Shown piece by piece: positions 44,316 through 52,584 of a DNA stretch of 64,000 bases; position 1 is the stretch's first letter; each line of letters begins with the position of its first letter. The DNA comes from Exilibacterium tricleocarpae (GTDB lineage: Bacteria; Pseudomonadota; Gammaproteobacteria; Pseudomonadales; Cellvibrionaceae): the NCBI RefSeq assembly GCF_007004655.1, contig NZ_ML660096.1:158059-222058 (forward strand). Direction: 5' to 3'. The notes beneath the pieces are model-generated. The model saw only the letters and a program-made list of their open reading frames with translations, made no database searches and was not told the origin of the DNA. The translations under genes were made by a program, and so were the position numbers.

Positions 44316-45983
44316 TCAGGTTTCACGTGCGAGTTGCAGCTCCTCGGCTGCAAACATCTTGTCCACGGCTTCCGTCGCCGCATCGACAAACGGGGTCAGC
44401 ACCCGGTCGGCGCCGGCTTCGCGCAACAGTGCCGCATCGCGGGCGGAGTTGGCGGTCACCGCCACCCGCCCGCGGTAACCGCAGTCGCGCAGGCCGTGTA
44501 TCAAGGCGATGTTTACCGCCGCATCGCGGATACTGCTCAACAGCCAGGTCACCTGCCCCAGGGGCAGGGTGGAAAGAAATTCCGTCGCTTCAGCGTCACC
44601 GTAACGCACCGGGTAATCGAGGCCGTGGCGACGGTGCAGCAGATCGGGGTTGAAGTCCACCCCCAGCACCCGCTGGCCGCGACGGCGCAGCTCCTGGGCG
44701 ATGCCGGCACCAAAGCGCCCCAGACCGAACAGCACCACATCGTACTGATCCTCATGCAACTGGCCGGTATGGGTGTCTTCCCGATAGGCCCGCTTGCGCT
44801 CAAAGACCGACAACAGCGGCGCTACTCGCTCATAAAGAGGGTGGGAGTACAAAATCATGTAAGTGGAGGCGCTGATGGTGATCAACCCCACCAGGGTGAT
44901 CAGTCCCATGGTATCGCTGCCGATATGCCCCAGACTCATCCCCAGGGCACCAAGGATGAGCGAAAATTCACTGATCTGCGCGACCGCCAGGCCGGCCAGG
45001 AACCCCGTGCGCTTGCGATAACCCATAGCGCCCATGATGGCCACCACGATCAAGGGGTTGCCGATCAGCACAAACAGCGACAGGATAATGGCCGGCACGA
45101 CCTGCGCACCGAGTGTCGCCAGGTCCAGCCCCGCGCCCAGGTCGATAAAGAAAAACAACAGCAGAAAATCCCGCAGGCTCACCAGGCGCGCGCCTATCGC
45201 CTCGCGGTAGGGCGTCGAGGCGAGCGAGACGCCGGCGAGAAAAGCGCCTACCTCTTTACTAAAGCCGAGATACACGCCGAGCGCACCCAGCGCCACCGGC
45301 CAGGCGATGGCAAACAGCACCAGCAGTTCGGTGGAGCGGGCCAGTTGATGCAGCAGCGGGGTCAACACATAGCGCATCAACAGGCCGATGGTGCCAATGA
45401 ACAGGCCGCCTTTGATCAGGACTTCCACCGCCTCGGCACCGAGGCCGACGATATCGCCGGCCTCCCCCAGAGCCGTCAGCCCGATCATGACCAACACCAC
45501 CACAATGTCCTGAACAATCAGGAAACCGATGGCAATGCGCCCGTGCAGGGCGTCCACTTCACGTTTATCGGACAGCAGTTTGACAATAATAATGGTGCTG
45601 GAGAAGGTCAGTGCCACCGCCACATAGAGCGCGGTCACCGGGCTCATACCGAGGGCAAGGGCGATGGCGTAACCGATCACTGCCGTGAAAAACACCTGAC
45701 CCAACCCGGTGGCCAGCGCTACCGGTCCCATGGTGCGGATGATATGCAGATCGAGCTTGAGCCCCACTACAAACAACAGCAGCGCAATACCCAGCTTGGC
45801 CAGCAGGTCGACCTGGTCGCCCGCCGACACCCAGCCGAGCACCGACGGGCCCACCAATATCCCCACCGCAATAAAGGCGACAATCAGCGGCTGGCGCAGC
45901 CGCATGCCCAGGGCACCGATAACAACGGTGACAAACAGCAGCACCGCCATCTCAGTGAAAACGTCGCCAAAAATGGATGTCAT
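44316..45983 (-). CDS. CPA2-family cation:proton antiporter with RCK (TrkA-N) domain
   Basis: The 555-residue protein has about twelve membrane helices (residues 8-385) with the family stretch LIVAFIAVGILVGPSVLGW. A C-terminal nucleotide-binding domain at about 410-540 has DVVLFGLGRFGAGIAQELRR and VLGVDFNPDLL, the GxGxxG Rossmann motif. This is the plan of KefB/YbaL-type antiporters, which exchange K+ or Na+ for protons under control of bound nucleotide or thiols. The stop lies 42 bases before the Usp start, so the two are likely cotranscribed. Confidence 0.88.
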   Translation of the reverse strand: MTSIFGDVFTEMAVLLFVTVVIGALGMRLRQPLIVAFIAVGILVGPSVLGWVSAGDQVDLLAKLGIALLLFVVGLKLDLHIIRTMGPVALATGLGQVFFTAVIGYAIALALGMSPVTALYVAVALTFSSTIIIVKLLSDKREVDALHGRIAIGFLIVQDIVVVLVMIGLTALGEAGDIVGLGAEAVEVLIKGGLFIGTIGLLMRYVLTPLLHQLARSTELLVLFAIAWPVALGALGVYLGFSKEVGAFLAGVSLASTPYREAIGARLVSLRDFLLLFFFIDLGAGLDLATLGAQVVPAIILSLFVLIGNPLIVVAIMGAMGYRKRTGFLAGLAVAQISEFSLILGALGMSLGHIGSDTMGLITLVGLITISASTYMILYSHPLYERVAPLLSVFERKRAYREDTHTGQLHEDQYDVVLFGLGRFGAGIAQELRRRGQRVLGVDFNPDLLHRRHGLDYPVRYGDAEATEFLSTLPLGQVTWLLSSIRDAAVNIALIHGLRDCGYRGRVAVTANSARDAALLREAGADRVLTPFVDAATEAVDKMFAAEELQLARET

Positions 45984-46071
45984 AATTCAATCAGCCGGTC
46001 GATGACAGCACCTTACCGCGCTCCTACTCTTGCGTCCAGAGTGCACGGTAACATCGCTGCGCCGTGAGTTT

Positions 46072-46085
46072 TTGATCTGTATCAG
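46072..46085 (-). promoter_or_regulatory. FNR/Anr-like operator 1 (antiporter-Usp / DUF3313 divergent region)
   Basis: TTGATCTGTATCAG matches TTGAT-N4-ATCAA in nine of ten core positions. It lies 89 bases before the antiporter start and 100 bases before the DUF3313 start, so either gene could be controlled. Confidence 0.6.
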
Positions 46086-46119
46086 ACAGAGTTTTCAAGC
46101 CACAGACCCGCGGCTATTA

Positions 46120-46133
46120 TTGACCTGTATCAC
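46120..46133 (+). promoter_or_regulatory. FNR/Anr-like operator 2 (same divergent region)
   Basis: TTGACCTGTATCAC matches the consensus in eight of ten core positions, 35 bases after the first box and 52 bases before the DUF3313 start. Its position close to the start suggests control of that gene. Confidence 0.5.
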
Positions 46134-46184
46134 TGACTTTTTCGCCCCTGTAGTTAGCATGGTTATCAACTGAGGAGGTCGGAA

Positions 46185-46859
46185 ATGCACAGCTCTAACC
46201 CGCCACTGCAACACCCGGTTGCGTGTCTTCTGCTAGCCGTTTTGTTTAATGCGCTTGCCGCTGCCGCCGCAGCGCAAAACGACATCACCTTCGATGGCTT
46301 GCAGCGCGTCCCGCACAGCAAACTGGACGAAGTCTATGTCAACCCTGATGCCGACTTCGCCCGCTACCGGCGCCTGATGCTGGTAGAGCCGACGGTGGCG
46401 TTTCAGAAGGGGTGGAAACGGGAACACCGCTCGGTGTCGGACCGCGATATCGAACAACTCAAACACCGGGTGGCGAAGCTGTTTCGCGAGGTGATGGTAG
46501 AGGAAATGGAAGCGGGTGGTCACCCCGTGGTTACTGAGCCGGGCGCCGATGTGCTGTTGGCGCGACCCGCCATTATCGATCTCGACATCACGGCGCCCGA
46601 CGTCACCACGGCGGGGCGGGTGCAGACCTACGTCACCAGTGCCGGCGCGGCGACGCTGTACCTGGAGTTATTCGACTCTTACTCCGGTGCTATTCTGGCG
46701 CGCATCATCGACCGCAAGGCCAGCCGCGACGATCGCATCTTCCATTTGAGTTCCCGGGTTTACAACACCGCCGAGGCCCGGCGAGTTGTGCGCCGTTGGG
46801 CGAAGCTGCTGCTGGAGCGCTGGGACGAGATACACGGCGCCACACCCAGGGAACCCTGA
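46185..46859 (+). CDS. DUF3313 family envelope protein
   Basis: The 224-residue protein has a signal peptide (about 1-31, ending AAAAAAQ). It then matches the DUF3313 pattern: LDEVYVNPDADFARYRRLML, VEPTVAFQKGWKR, the central LARPAIIDLDITAPDV and SAGAATLYLELFDSYSGAIL. Members are lipoproteins or periplasmic proteins of unknown function. No lipobox cysteine is seen here, so this one is probably soluble in the periplasm. The ribosome site GAGGAGG is strong. Two FNR-like boxes precede it, which suggests expression under low oxygen. Confidence 0.8.
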   Translation: MHSSNPPLQHPVACLLLAVLFNALAAAAAAQNDITFDGLQRVPHSKLDEVYVNPDADFARYRRLMLVEPTVAFQKGWKREHRSVSDRDIEQLKHRVAKLFREVMVEEMEAGGHPVVTEPGADVLLARPAIIDLDITAPDVTTAGRVQTYVTSAGAATLYLELFDSYSGAILARIIDRKASRDDRIFHLSSRVYNTAEARRVVRRWAKLLLERWDEIHGATPREP

Positions 46860-46938
46860 CGGCCTGATCTGGAGGAGAATTACCGCCCCACGCCGGCAAG
46901 GGAGATCGGGGGCAAAGTCGAACTAAACGCCAACCGTC

Positions 46939-48462
46939 TCACTTTACCGCTTTCGGCGAATCGGCGGCCTGTAGCCGCCGATCGAAGATCGGGGCGCGGG
47001 GCTGCAGCGCCGCGCGATGGGCCTGCAAAGCTGCTAATACCTCCGCCACAGCCTGCGGATTGCGTTTGCCGATATCGAAACGCTCGCCCGGGTCCTGAGT
47101 CAGGTTAAACAGCGCCGGCGGGCTGTGCTCCACCCGCTGCGGCGGCAGACCATAGGCGCCGGCCGACACCAGCCGCAGCTTGTAAGGACCTTTGCGGAAC
47201 GCCTGCAATTCATCCGCCCGATAGTAAGCCACTTCATCGCGAGGACTGGGCGCGCCCTGTTTGAGGGTGGCGGTGAGATCAAAACCGTCGCTATCGGCCG
47301 GGGCAGTCGCACCCGCCAGGGCCAGGGCCGTATTATAGATATCGAGGGTAGAGCCTATACCACTCACCACCGCAGGCGCCACGGTACCCGGCCACCAGAA
47401 CAGCGCCGGCACCCGCATACCGCCCTCGAAGGTAGTGCCCTTGCCGTTGTGGAGCAACCCGGCGCTGCCGCCGTGATGCCGCATGGGCAGCCAGGGGCCA
47501 TTATCGCTGGTAAATATCACCAGCGTTTGCCGTGCCTGTCCCTCGGCTTCCAGCACCCGGCGAATCTCCCCCACACTCCAGTCCAGTTCCTCGATGACAT
47601 CGCCGTAGGGACCGCCGCGACTGCGACCCGCAAATGCGTCGCTGGTAAACAGTGGCGTGTGAGGCATGGTATAGGGCAGGTACAACAGGAAGGGGGCCTT
47701 GTCGCCGGCACGGATAAAATCCAGCGCCTGCCGGGTGTAATCCCGGGTCAGCGTGCGCTGGTCGACCGGCCGCGCCAGCACCTCGTCGATATAGCCGTTG
47801 TCAGCAGTCCGACTGCGAATCAGCGGTACATCCCAGTCTTCAGGGCGCGGCTCCAGGTACTGCCCCCGCCTGGCCGCCAGCTCACGCCGCAGCGCCTTGG
47901 CGTCTCCCGCCGCCACCTGCGCCAACAACTGTGGGAAATCCGGACCCCGGGCCCAGCCCATGTCGTTGGAATAAGGCAGCCCGTACCAGTAATCAAATCC
48001 GTGGCGGGTGGGGTATGCCGGCGGGGCATCGCCGAGATGCCATTTGCCGATAATGGCGGTGCGATAACCCACCCCGCGCAGGGCCTCGGCCAGGGTCAGT
48101 TCCGCCTCGGGTATACCCGCCACCGTATCTCCCGGGAACATCACACCGAGGCGGCGTCCGTAAAGACCGGAGCGCACCGGCAGTTTACCGGTCAGCAGCG
48201 CGCCGCGGCTCGGCGAGCATACCGGGGCGGCGGCGTAAAAGTCGGTCCAGCGCTGGCCTTCGCGGGCCAGTTGGTCGAGCGCGGGGGTGCGGTTGTAGGG
48301 ATGGCCGTAGCTGCCGAGATCGCCGTAGCCGAGGTCGTCGGCAAACAGAATCACGATATTGGGTCGCATGGGCTCGGTGCCCGCCACCCGTTCCGGCGCT
48401 GAGGTGTGCAGGCCGCAGCCGCCGAGCAATAGCCAGCCCAGCCAAACCAGTCGCCTTATCAC
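46939..48462 (-). CDS. sulfatase lipoprotein
   Basis: The 507-residue protein starts at GTG 48462 after GGGAGGGATAAG. Its signal has the lipobox LGGC (Cys16). The sulfatase signature CSPSRGALLTGKLPVRSG starts at C82, the cysteine matured to formylglycine in type I sulfatases. The metal-binding NIVILFADDLGYGDLGSYGH lies at 35-54, and VIFTSDNGPWL marks the later active-site part. It hydrolyses sulfate esters, perhaps of algal or mucin polysaccharides. No formylglycine-generating enzyme is in the window. It stands alone, upstream of no obvious carbohydrate operon. Confidence 0.9.
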   Translation of the reverse strand: MIRRLVWLGWLLLGGCGLHTSAPERVAGTEPMRPNIVILFADDLGYGDLGSYGHPYNRTPALDQLAREGQRWTDFYAAAPVCSPSRGALLTGKLPVRSGLYGRRLGVMFPGDTVAGIPEAELTLAEALRGVGYRTAIIGKWHLGDAPPAYPTRHGFDYWYGLPYSNDMGWARGPDFPQLLAQVAAGDAKALRRELAARRGQYLEPRPEDWDVPLIRSRTADNGYIDEVLARPVDQRTLTRDYTRQALDFIRAGDKAPFLLYLPYTMPHTPLFTSDAFAGRSRGGPYGDVIEELDWSVGEIRRVLEAEGQARQTLVIFTSDNGPWLPMRHHGGSAGLLHNGKGTTFEGGMRVPALFWWPGTVAPAVVSGIGSTLDIYNTALALAGATAPADSDGFDLTATLKQGAPSPRDEVAYYRADELQAFRKGPYKLRLVSAGAYGLPPQRVEHSPPALFNLTQDPGERFDIGKRNPQAVAEVLAALQAHRAALQPRAPIFDRRLQAADSPKAVK

Positions 48463-48652
48463 CTTATCCCTCCCGCCACAGACAGGTGCCGTTTTACACC
48501 AGTGACTATATAAACAGCGACACTGACGACAGGGAGGCTCGGCAACTGCCAGGCTGGATAACTCGATACGATGGCGTCGAGGTCAGGTAACTGCAAAACC
48601 GTTACTGACTGCCGGCCACCACTCGTCCCTGCCCACTGCTTGCTTCTGCCCA

Positions 48653-49243
48653 CTACTTACTTCTATAGGTACCAAAGTGCACATAGGGCGCCCTCGATCT
48701 CTGGCCGGGCCATACATGTTCCGGCACTTCGTGGGCGACCGGCTCCAGGGACAGGAGATAGGCGGCGATAGCCCGGGCATCTTCCTCCGACAACTTCGCG
48801 TAGGCGGGCCAGGGCATCACCGGCAGGCGGCGCGAGCCGTGGCGGCTGATACCGGTTTTGATCATACGCACCAACTGCTCCTGCTCCCAGGCGCCAATGC
48901 CGGTTTCAGGGTCCGGCGTGAGGTTGGCCGGGTAGACAATCCCCGGTAATGTGCCTTCAAAAGGGCTGGTATAGGCGATGCCAACCCTGGAGCCGGCCAG
49001 GCGTCGCTCCGCGTTGGGCTGCCCCACCAGCGCCCCGTCGGTATGGCAGGTGGCACAACCCAGAATCTCCACCAGATAGCGGCCTTTGACAGTATCCGGG
49101 TTGTTTCTGAGCGGCACGGGCGCTTCGAGAATGGTGGAGGGTTCAAGGGCTTCGTATTCATCCAGGGGATTGAAGGCCGTACTGCAGCCAAACAGGACTG
49201 AGAACACACCCGCGATAGTGATAAACCGGCCGTCGATTTTCAT
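48653..49243 (-). CDS. mono-haem cytochrome c lipoprotein
   Basis: The 196-residue protein has a signal with lipobox-like LFGC (Cys20). One haem site, CATCH, lies at about 63-67, after KGRYLVEILG. The distal methionine is probably M144 in RRLPVMPWPAYAKLSEEDAR, the usual LPVMPW motif of the cytochrome c family that serves membrane dehydrogenases. DARAIAAYLLSL forms the C-terminal haem helix. It should carry electrons in the periplasm, but no partner dehydrogenase lies next to it. Confidence 0.85.
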   Translation of the reverse strand: MKIDGRFITIAGVFSVLFGCSTAFNPLDEYEALEPSTILEAPVPLRNNPDTVKGRYLVEILGCATCHTDGALVGQPNAERRLAGSRVGIAYTSPFEGTLPGIVYPANLTPDPETGIGAWEQEQLVRMIKTGISRHGSRRLPVMPWPAYAKLSEEDARAIAAYLLSLEPVAHEVPEHVWPGQRSRAPYVHFGTYRSK

Positions 49244-49578
49244 AGTGCCTCACAGTTAAGTGACCTTATTTGCTCCGTAATATACAACATCTTATTGCTG
49301 TGTCGTTGATCTGGGTTGTCTTTGCGTCGTAAAGCGGCACCCCGGGGGCCTTTTGCAATGGCCTATAATGACCGGTTATTTTGAGAGGCGGGAGCTGAGG
49401 GAGTACCCCCCTATATTAAGCGATTGCCTATTGTCACTTGTTAAAAAACACCGTAGCTACTGGGGAATTATCCTTTTTATCCGATTAACATTTATATCGA
49501 CAGGTAAGCTGTCCCGACTCCGAAGGGGCGAACTGGACACACTTTTTATGGATAGCCACACCAGCAAATCACATGAGA
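49244..49578. other. 335-base gap at the edge of the AT-rich strip
   Basis: I see no credible gene; a short frame on the plus strand has no recognisable start or homology. Base composition drops in GC from about 49260 onward, marking the boundary between the ordinary chromosome and the cassette-like strip. Confidence 0.4.
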
Positions 49579-49815
49579 TTAAGCCTTACCAACTAACGCA
49601 TCATCGGTTTTACATAGGTGCTCGATAAGATTTATGGTCCACTGGTATAAACGTTTTTCAGGCACTGGAACATCGAATACCCGAGGGGTTGTACCTGTAC
49701 CTACTTCGATCCAAGAACTCGTATCGAAAACCAAATTCCAATTGCCCTTTGCAAATGAAAACTTGGATTTTTTCTCGCTCCAACCGTTTTCTTTTAGCGC
49801 ATCTTCAAAAGACAT
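49579..49815 (-). CDS. small hypothetical protein in the AT-rich strip
   Basis: I do not recognise this 78-residue protein. AAGGAAT lies eight bases before its ATG. It is soluble and rich in aromatic residues, with SFAKGNWNLVFDTSSWIEVG and LYQWTINLIEHLCKTDDALV. AT-rich codon use differs from the flanking genes. Small orphan genes of this size are typical of integron cassettes. Confidence 0.55.
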   Translation of the reverse strand: MSFEDALKENGWSEKKSKFSFAKGNWNLVFDTSSWIEVGTGTTPRVFDVPVPEKRLYQWTINLIEHLCKTDDALVGKA

Positions 49816-49905
49816 GTTTCATTCCTTTTGGCCCATAGGGTCGCCATAAAAAGCGAGCAGCTTGTTGCGATTCCAGCGCTGACAGCGCGATTTTCAATGG
49901 CCTTA

Positions 49906-50322
49906 TTAGCTTCTCGCTCGGATAGCTTGATATAAGCTACCCAGACATTTTAGAAAACAAGGTATCCCCAGTATAATACCAACAAACATGGTTACTAAAG
50001 CAAAGCCTTCGAACTTGCTAAATAAGAAAGCAAGAGCTATACATACCGGAAATAACAGAGAACCCGCGAACCACCACTTTGCCATTTTTAAATGATACTG
50101 CCTCTGCGTTTCCTCGACCTCCTCTACGGGCCCAATTTCATGCGTAAAGGCAAAATGCCCTAACCCAGCACGAGGAAAGGCGACAAGCAGTACAAAAGCA
50201 ATAAAAGGTAATGACGCAAAGGTTGCTGCCCACGCATTTCCTTGACTCAAAAAATAAGTCGTGAGTGCTCCCCAACACAGGAAAGGAAAAGCCAATAAAA
50301 TAATGGCTCGAATCTTTTTCAT
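49906..50322 (-). CDS. small membrane protein in the AT-rich strip
   Basis: This 138-residue protein has four membrane segments: about 5-24, 31-48, 87-104 and 109-130. They occur as two hairpins separated by the charged stretch EIGPVEEVEETQRQYHLKMA. No family is recognised. The codon use is AT-rich compared with the rest of the window. An attC-like palindromic structure lies directly upstream of its start (50331-50399). It could be a cassette-borne gene. Confidence 0.6.
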   Translation of the reverse strand: MKKIRAIILLAFPFLCWGALTTYFLSQGNAWAATFASLPFIAFVLLVAFPRAGLGHFAFTHEIGPVEEVEETQRQYHLKMAKWWFAGSLLFPVCIALAFLFSKFEGFALVTMFVGIILGIPCFLKCLGSLYQAIRARS

Positions 50323-50330
50323 ACCTGGAC

Positions 50331-50399
50331 AGCTACCGTTTACAGCAGCGGACTGAGCAAGCCGGCTTGCGTAGGCTCGACTGTCTGTGATTGTTAGAT
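50331..50399 (+). other. attC-like structure
   Basis: The right end GTTAGAT (50393-50399) fits the GTTRRRY core of integron attC sites. The centre has the palindrome AAGCCGGCTT read on the minus strand (50359-50368), flanked by imperfectly paired ACAG..AGTCGAGC and GCTCAGTCC..CTGT. The left end (GGTAGCT on the minus strand) is one base away from the core. It is about 69 bases long, within the usual attC range. Confidence 0.4.
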
Positions 50400-50433
50400 G
50401 ATGAACTTGACCTCATAAATTAGCACACACCAG

Positions 50434-50625
50434 TCAGTTAATGTTGTTTGATTCGCCTGTCTCTTGAAGTATAAACCCGCAATACAAACCAGTATAGAGA
50501 TAGGCTTTCTCCGTTCGTATGCTGTAGCCCCGAAGGCGTCTATCTCTGCATAGCGATGCGATAAATGGGCCTGCCGTCCTTGTCTGCCTTTTTGTGTACG
50601 CCAAAAACACTGTATATTTACACAA
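50434..50625 (-). pseudogene. fragment of an integron/phage-type tyrosine recombinase
   Basis: A short frame contains RLRGYSIRTEKAYLY, which matches the N-terminal SAM-like domain of integron integrases and related tyrosine recombinases (the YSIRTEKAYLYW motif). After YLY the pattern decays; FILQETG partly resembles the following FILFHGK stretch. Nothing of the catalytic RHRY region remains. The fragment sits inside the AT-rich strip with small orphan genes and attC-like structures. It is a remnant and cannot make an active enzyme. Confidence 0.45.
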
Positions 50626-50730
50626 TCCATTTAACTATTGTCAAATAGATTTCTCCCTTTATACTACACCGCAGCCCGCTTTTTGCCAGGCAACAGGTAA
50701 ATAGGCGGTGTTATCAATAATTTAGATATT

Positions 50731-50937
50731 TTGTACCGGAAGACAGTGGAGCCTGTTATTTCGAATAACGGGAAACACTCGCCTTGCAGCGGACAGGATA
50801 AGAGCGCTTCGATAAACCCGCTTCCGATCAGAGACTTAGAGTCGGCGCTCGAATGCGCTAAAAAAGTTATCGAGAACGACCTAAAAGGCACTGAGTTTGA
50901 AAGTTATACAAGAATATACGACGAAGAAGCGGAGTAA
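50731..50937 (+). CDS. possible small protein in the AT-rich strip
   Basis: This 68-residue frame would start at TTG 50731 and has no clear ribosome site. The second half looks protein-like and helical (DLESALECAKKVIENDLKGT, then YTRIYDEEAE). It may be the 3' part of a decayed gene. I do not recognise a family. Confidence 0.35.
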   Translation: MYRKTVEPVISNNGKHSPCSGQDKSASINPLPIRDLESALECAKKVIENDLKGTEFESYTRIYDEEAE

Positions 50938-51049
50938 GCAGTAAACCAATCAAAGCACGCGGACTTGGTAAAGCTGTCGCCTTCTTCGATTGCACAAAAA
51001 TCCGCTAACTTTACCAGCCTGGCGTTTGAGGCGTTATGCAAATTAAGTA
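50938..51049 (+). other. possible attC-like spacer before the HEAT gene
   Basis: The spacer starts just after the small frame with AAACCAATCAAAGCACGCGGAC and ends GAGGCGTTATGC, both reminiscent of integron attC ends. Inside, GGTAAAG near 50965 pairs with CTTTACC near 51012. The pairing is imperfect and longer than a standard short attC, closer to Vibrio-type repeats of about 120 bases. Confidence 0.35.
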
Positions 51050-51058
51050 GGCTAATCC

Positions 51059-51667
51059 ATGCAAGAGCTATTTGAAAAGTTAAAAGATAGTAAATCTGCG
51101 AAAAGACGCTCGGCAGCAAAGAAACTTAGAAAACTCGGAAATTCTGCAGCCGGCCCTTATTTGTTAGAGGCCCTCAAAAAGGAATTGAAAGACTCTCGCA
51201 CTTGGGAAACCCAGTATCAAATGATTATGGCTATCGGTGAGTGTGAGTATTCAGCAGCTCTTCCATTCCTGGTTGAATTAATTGAACAACGATTCGAAGC
51301 AACGATGATTTACATGGCTGCCGGAGATGCAATAGTCAGGCTTTCTAAAAAAAATGAAAATGATGCATTGCCTGCGATTACGCTTTTTACAACAGGTAAT
51401 CAAGCCTTGATTGAAGGTGGGCTCCAGGCTGTTGCAATGTTACGTATGTGCCCGCCCAAAGATCAAATATCTAAAATTATCGATTTTGCATCTAATTATG
51501 GCGTGGATGAGTACGTGCGATTCTATGTTGCTGTCGCCGCATCTGGTTGGGAAGGCCCGGAAGTAGAGGCTTTTCTAAAGCAGTGTATGGACTCCACCCA
51601 GGAGCATTTTAAATCAGCAGTTGAACATGCCCTGAAGAATAAGTATAAAAAATGGGAACCGCTGTAA
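51059..51667 (+). CDS. HEAT-repeat protein in the AT-rich strip
   Basis: The 202-residue protein is all helical, with HEAT/Armadillo-like units at about 1-40 (LKDSKSAKRRSAAKKLRKLG), 45-85 (QMIMAIGECEYSAALPFLVE), 90-130 (YMAAGDAIVRLSKKNENDAL) and 165-200. No signal peptide is present. HEAT repeats make binding surfaces for proteins, and similar short proteins are common in integron cassettes and plasmids. An attC-like spacer precedes it. Immediately after the stop, GCATAAC and GCGTTAT lie only three bases apart, like a collapsed site. Confidence 0.7.
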   Translation: MQELFEKLKDSKSAKRRSAAKKLRKLGNSAAGPYLLEALKKELKDSRTWETQYQMIMAIGECEYSAALPFLVELIEQRFEATMIYMAAGDAIVRLSKKNENDALPAITLFTTGNQALIEGGLQAVAMLRMCPPKDQISKIIDFASNYGVDEYVRFYVAVAASGWEGPEVEAFLKQCMDSTQEHFKSAVEHALKNKYKKWEPL

Positions 51668-51703
51668 ACGCATAACGAAGCGTTATATCTATGGAGAGGT
51701 TTA

Positions 51704-52054
51704 ATGAGCAATAATCCCTATGAAACACCTAGAAGTGAGGTAGGAAGAAGCGGTACCATGACGGGAGACCAACGGCTTACTCCAGGGTCGCTGTTCAAAC
51801 TCTTATTTATTGGTTTTTTATTTGGGTTGGGTCCGCTTCTTCTAGCTAATGGAATTTATGATCTTGTCACAGGTGGTGAGAGTATGGTTTCGCTAAATGA
51901 ATCAACATTAAGCGGTACTTCCGGGTTTATAGGGACTTTGGTGTTTATACCTATAATGGCTCTAATTTTTTCTGGAATAACGTGGGTATTTGTAAGTATT
52001 GGGACTTGGGTATATTCCCTTTTTTGGAGGCTCAATCTTCAATTTAAAGAATAA
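51704..52054 (+). CDS. small membrane protein in the AT-rich strip
   Basis: The 116-residue protein starts with a polar stretch MSNNPYETPRSEVGRSG, common in small membrane proteins of marine bacteria. It then has membrane segments at about 30-50 (LFKLLFIGFLFGLGPLLLAN) and 77-105 (IGTLVFIPIMALIFSGITWV). GGAGAGG lies five bases before the ATG. After the stop, ACATAACAAACCAAATC resembles the left end of an attC site. The function is unknown. Confidence 0.6.
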   Translation: MSNNPYETPRSEVGRSGTMTGDQRLTPGSLFKLLFIGFLFGLGPLLLANGIYDLVTGGESMVSLNESTLSGTSGFIGTLVFIPIMALIFSGITWVFVSIGTWVYSLFWRLNLQFKE

Positions 52055-52132
52055 ACATAACAAACCAAATCAGAGCCGATAGAGACAGAAGTTGCGATGG
52101 TTGTTTAAACTTACATCGAAGTAAATTTGGTA

Positions 52133-52438
52133 TCAGGACAACAGAAAGATAAATACAGCTCCAACTTGAACAGCAATTAAACACCATGACAAAACCTTAA
52201 CCCGGCCCGGTAACTGCCGGTAGAGGGCATACCAGATTGCAACCAGCAGCGCCAGTGAAGTCACCGGGCCCGACAGGTAGATCACAAACACAAGTACTGA
52301 CCCCGGATTGACGCCCACATCACCGGTAAATACCAGGGGGCTGAATACGATAACCATCAGCCAGAATGGCGCTGCTAGCAGGAGAGAAAGGTGGGCTACT
52401 GCGGGGAGTACCCAGGATTTGGAGGTTTGTTCAGGCAT
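52133..52438 (-). CDS. small membrane protein at the right edge of the strip
   Basis: This 101-residue protein has three membrane segments at about 12-33, 48-70 and 80-100 (VLSWCLIAVQVGAVFIFLLS). The GC content is close to that of the normal chromosome, so it may lie outside the AT-rich strip. There is no clear ribosome site. No family is recognised. Confidence 0.5.
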   Translation of the reverse strand: MPEQTSKSWVLPAVAHLSLLLAAPFWLMVIVFSPLVFTGDVGVNPGSVLVFVIYLSGPVTSLALLVAIWYALYRQLPGRVKVLSWCLIAVQVGAVFIFLLS

Positions 52439-52584
52439 AGAGTGTATATACTCACACTTGACCTGGCTTTATCAAGGAAAATTTTCGCGAACCTCTTACC
52501 AGCGACCTTGTGCCAATGACAGGCATTGGCACCTCTTGCCGTGGCATGGTGCAGGGACATGACCCCAGTTGTGTCCACTTCGAC

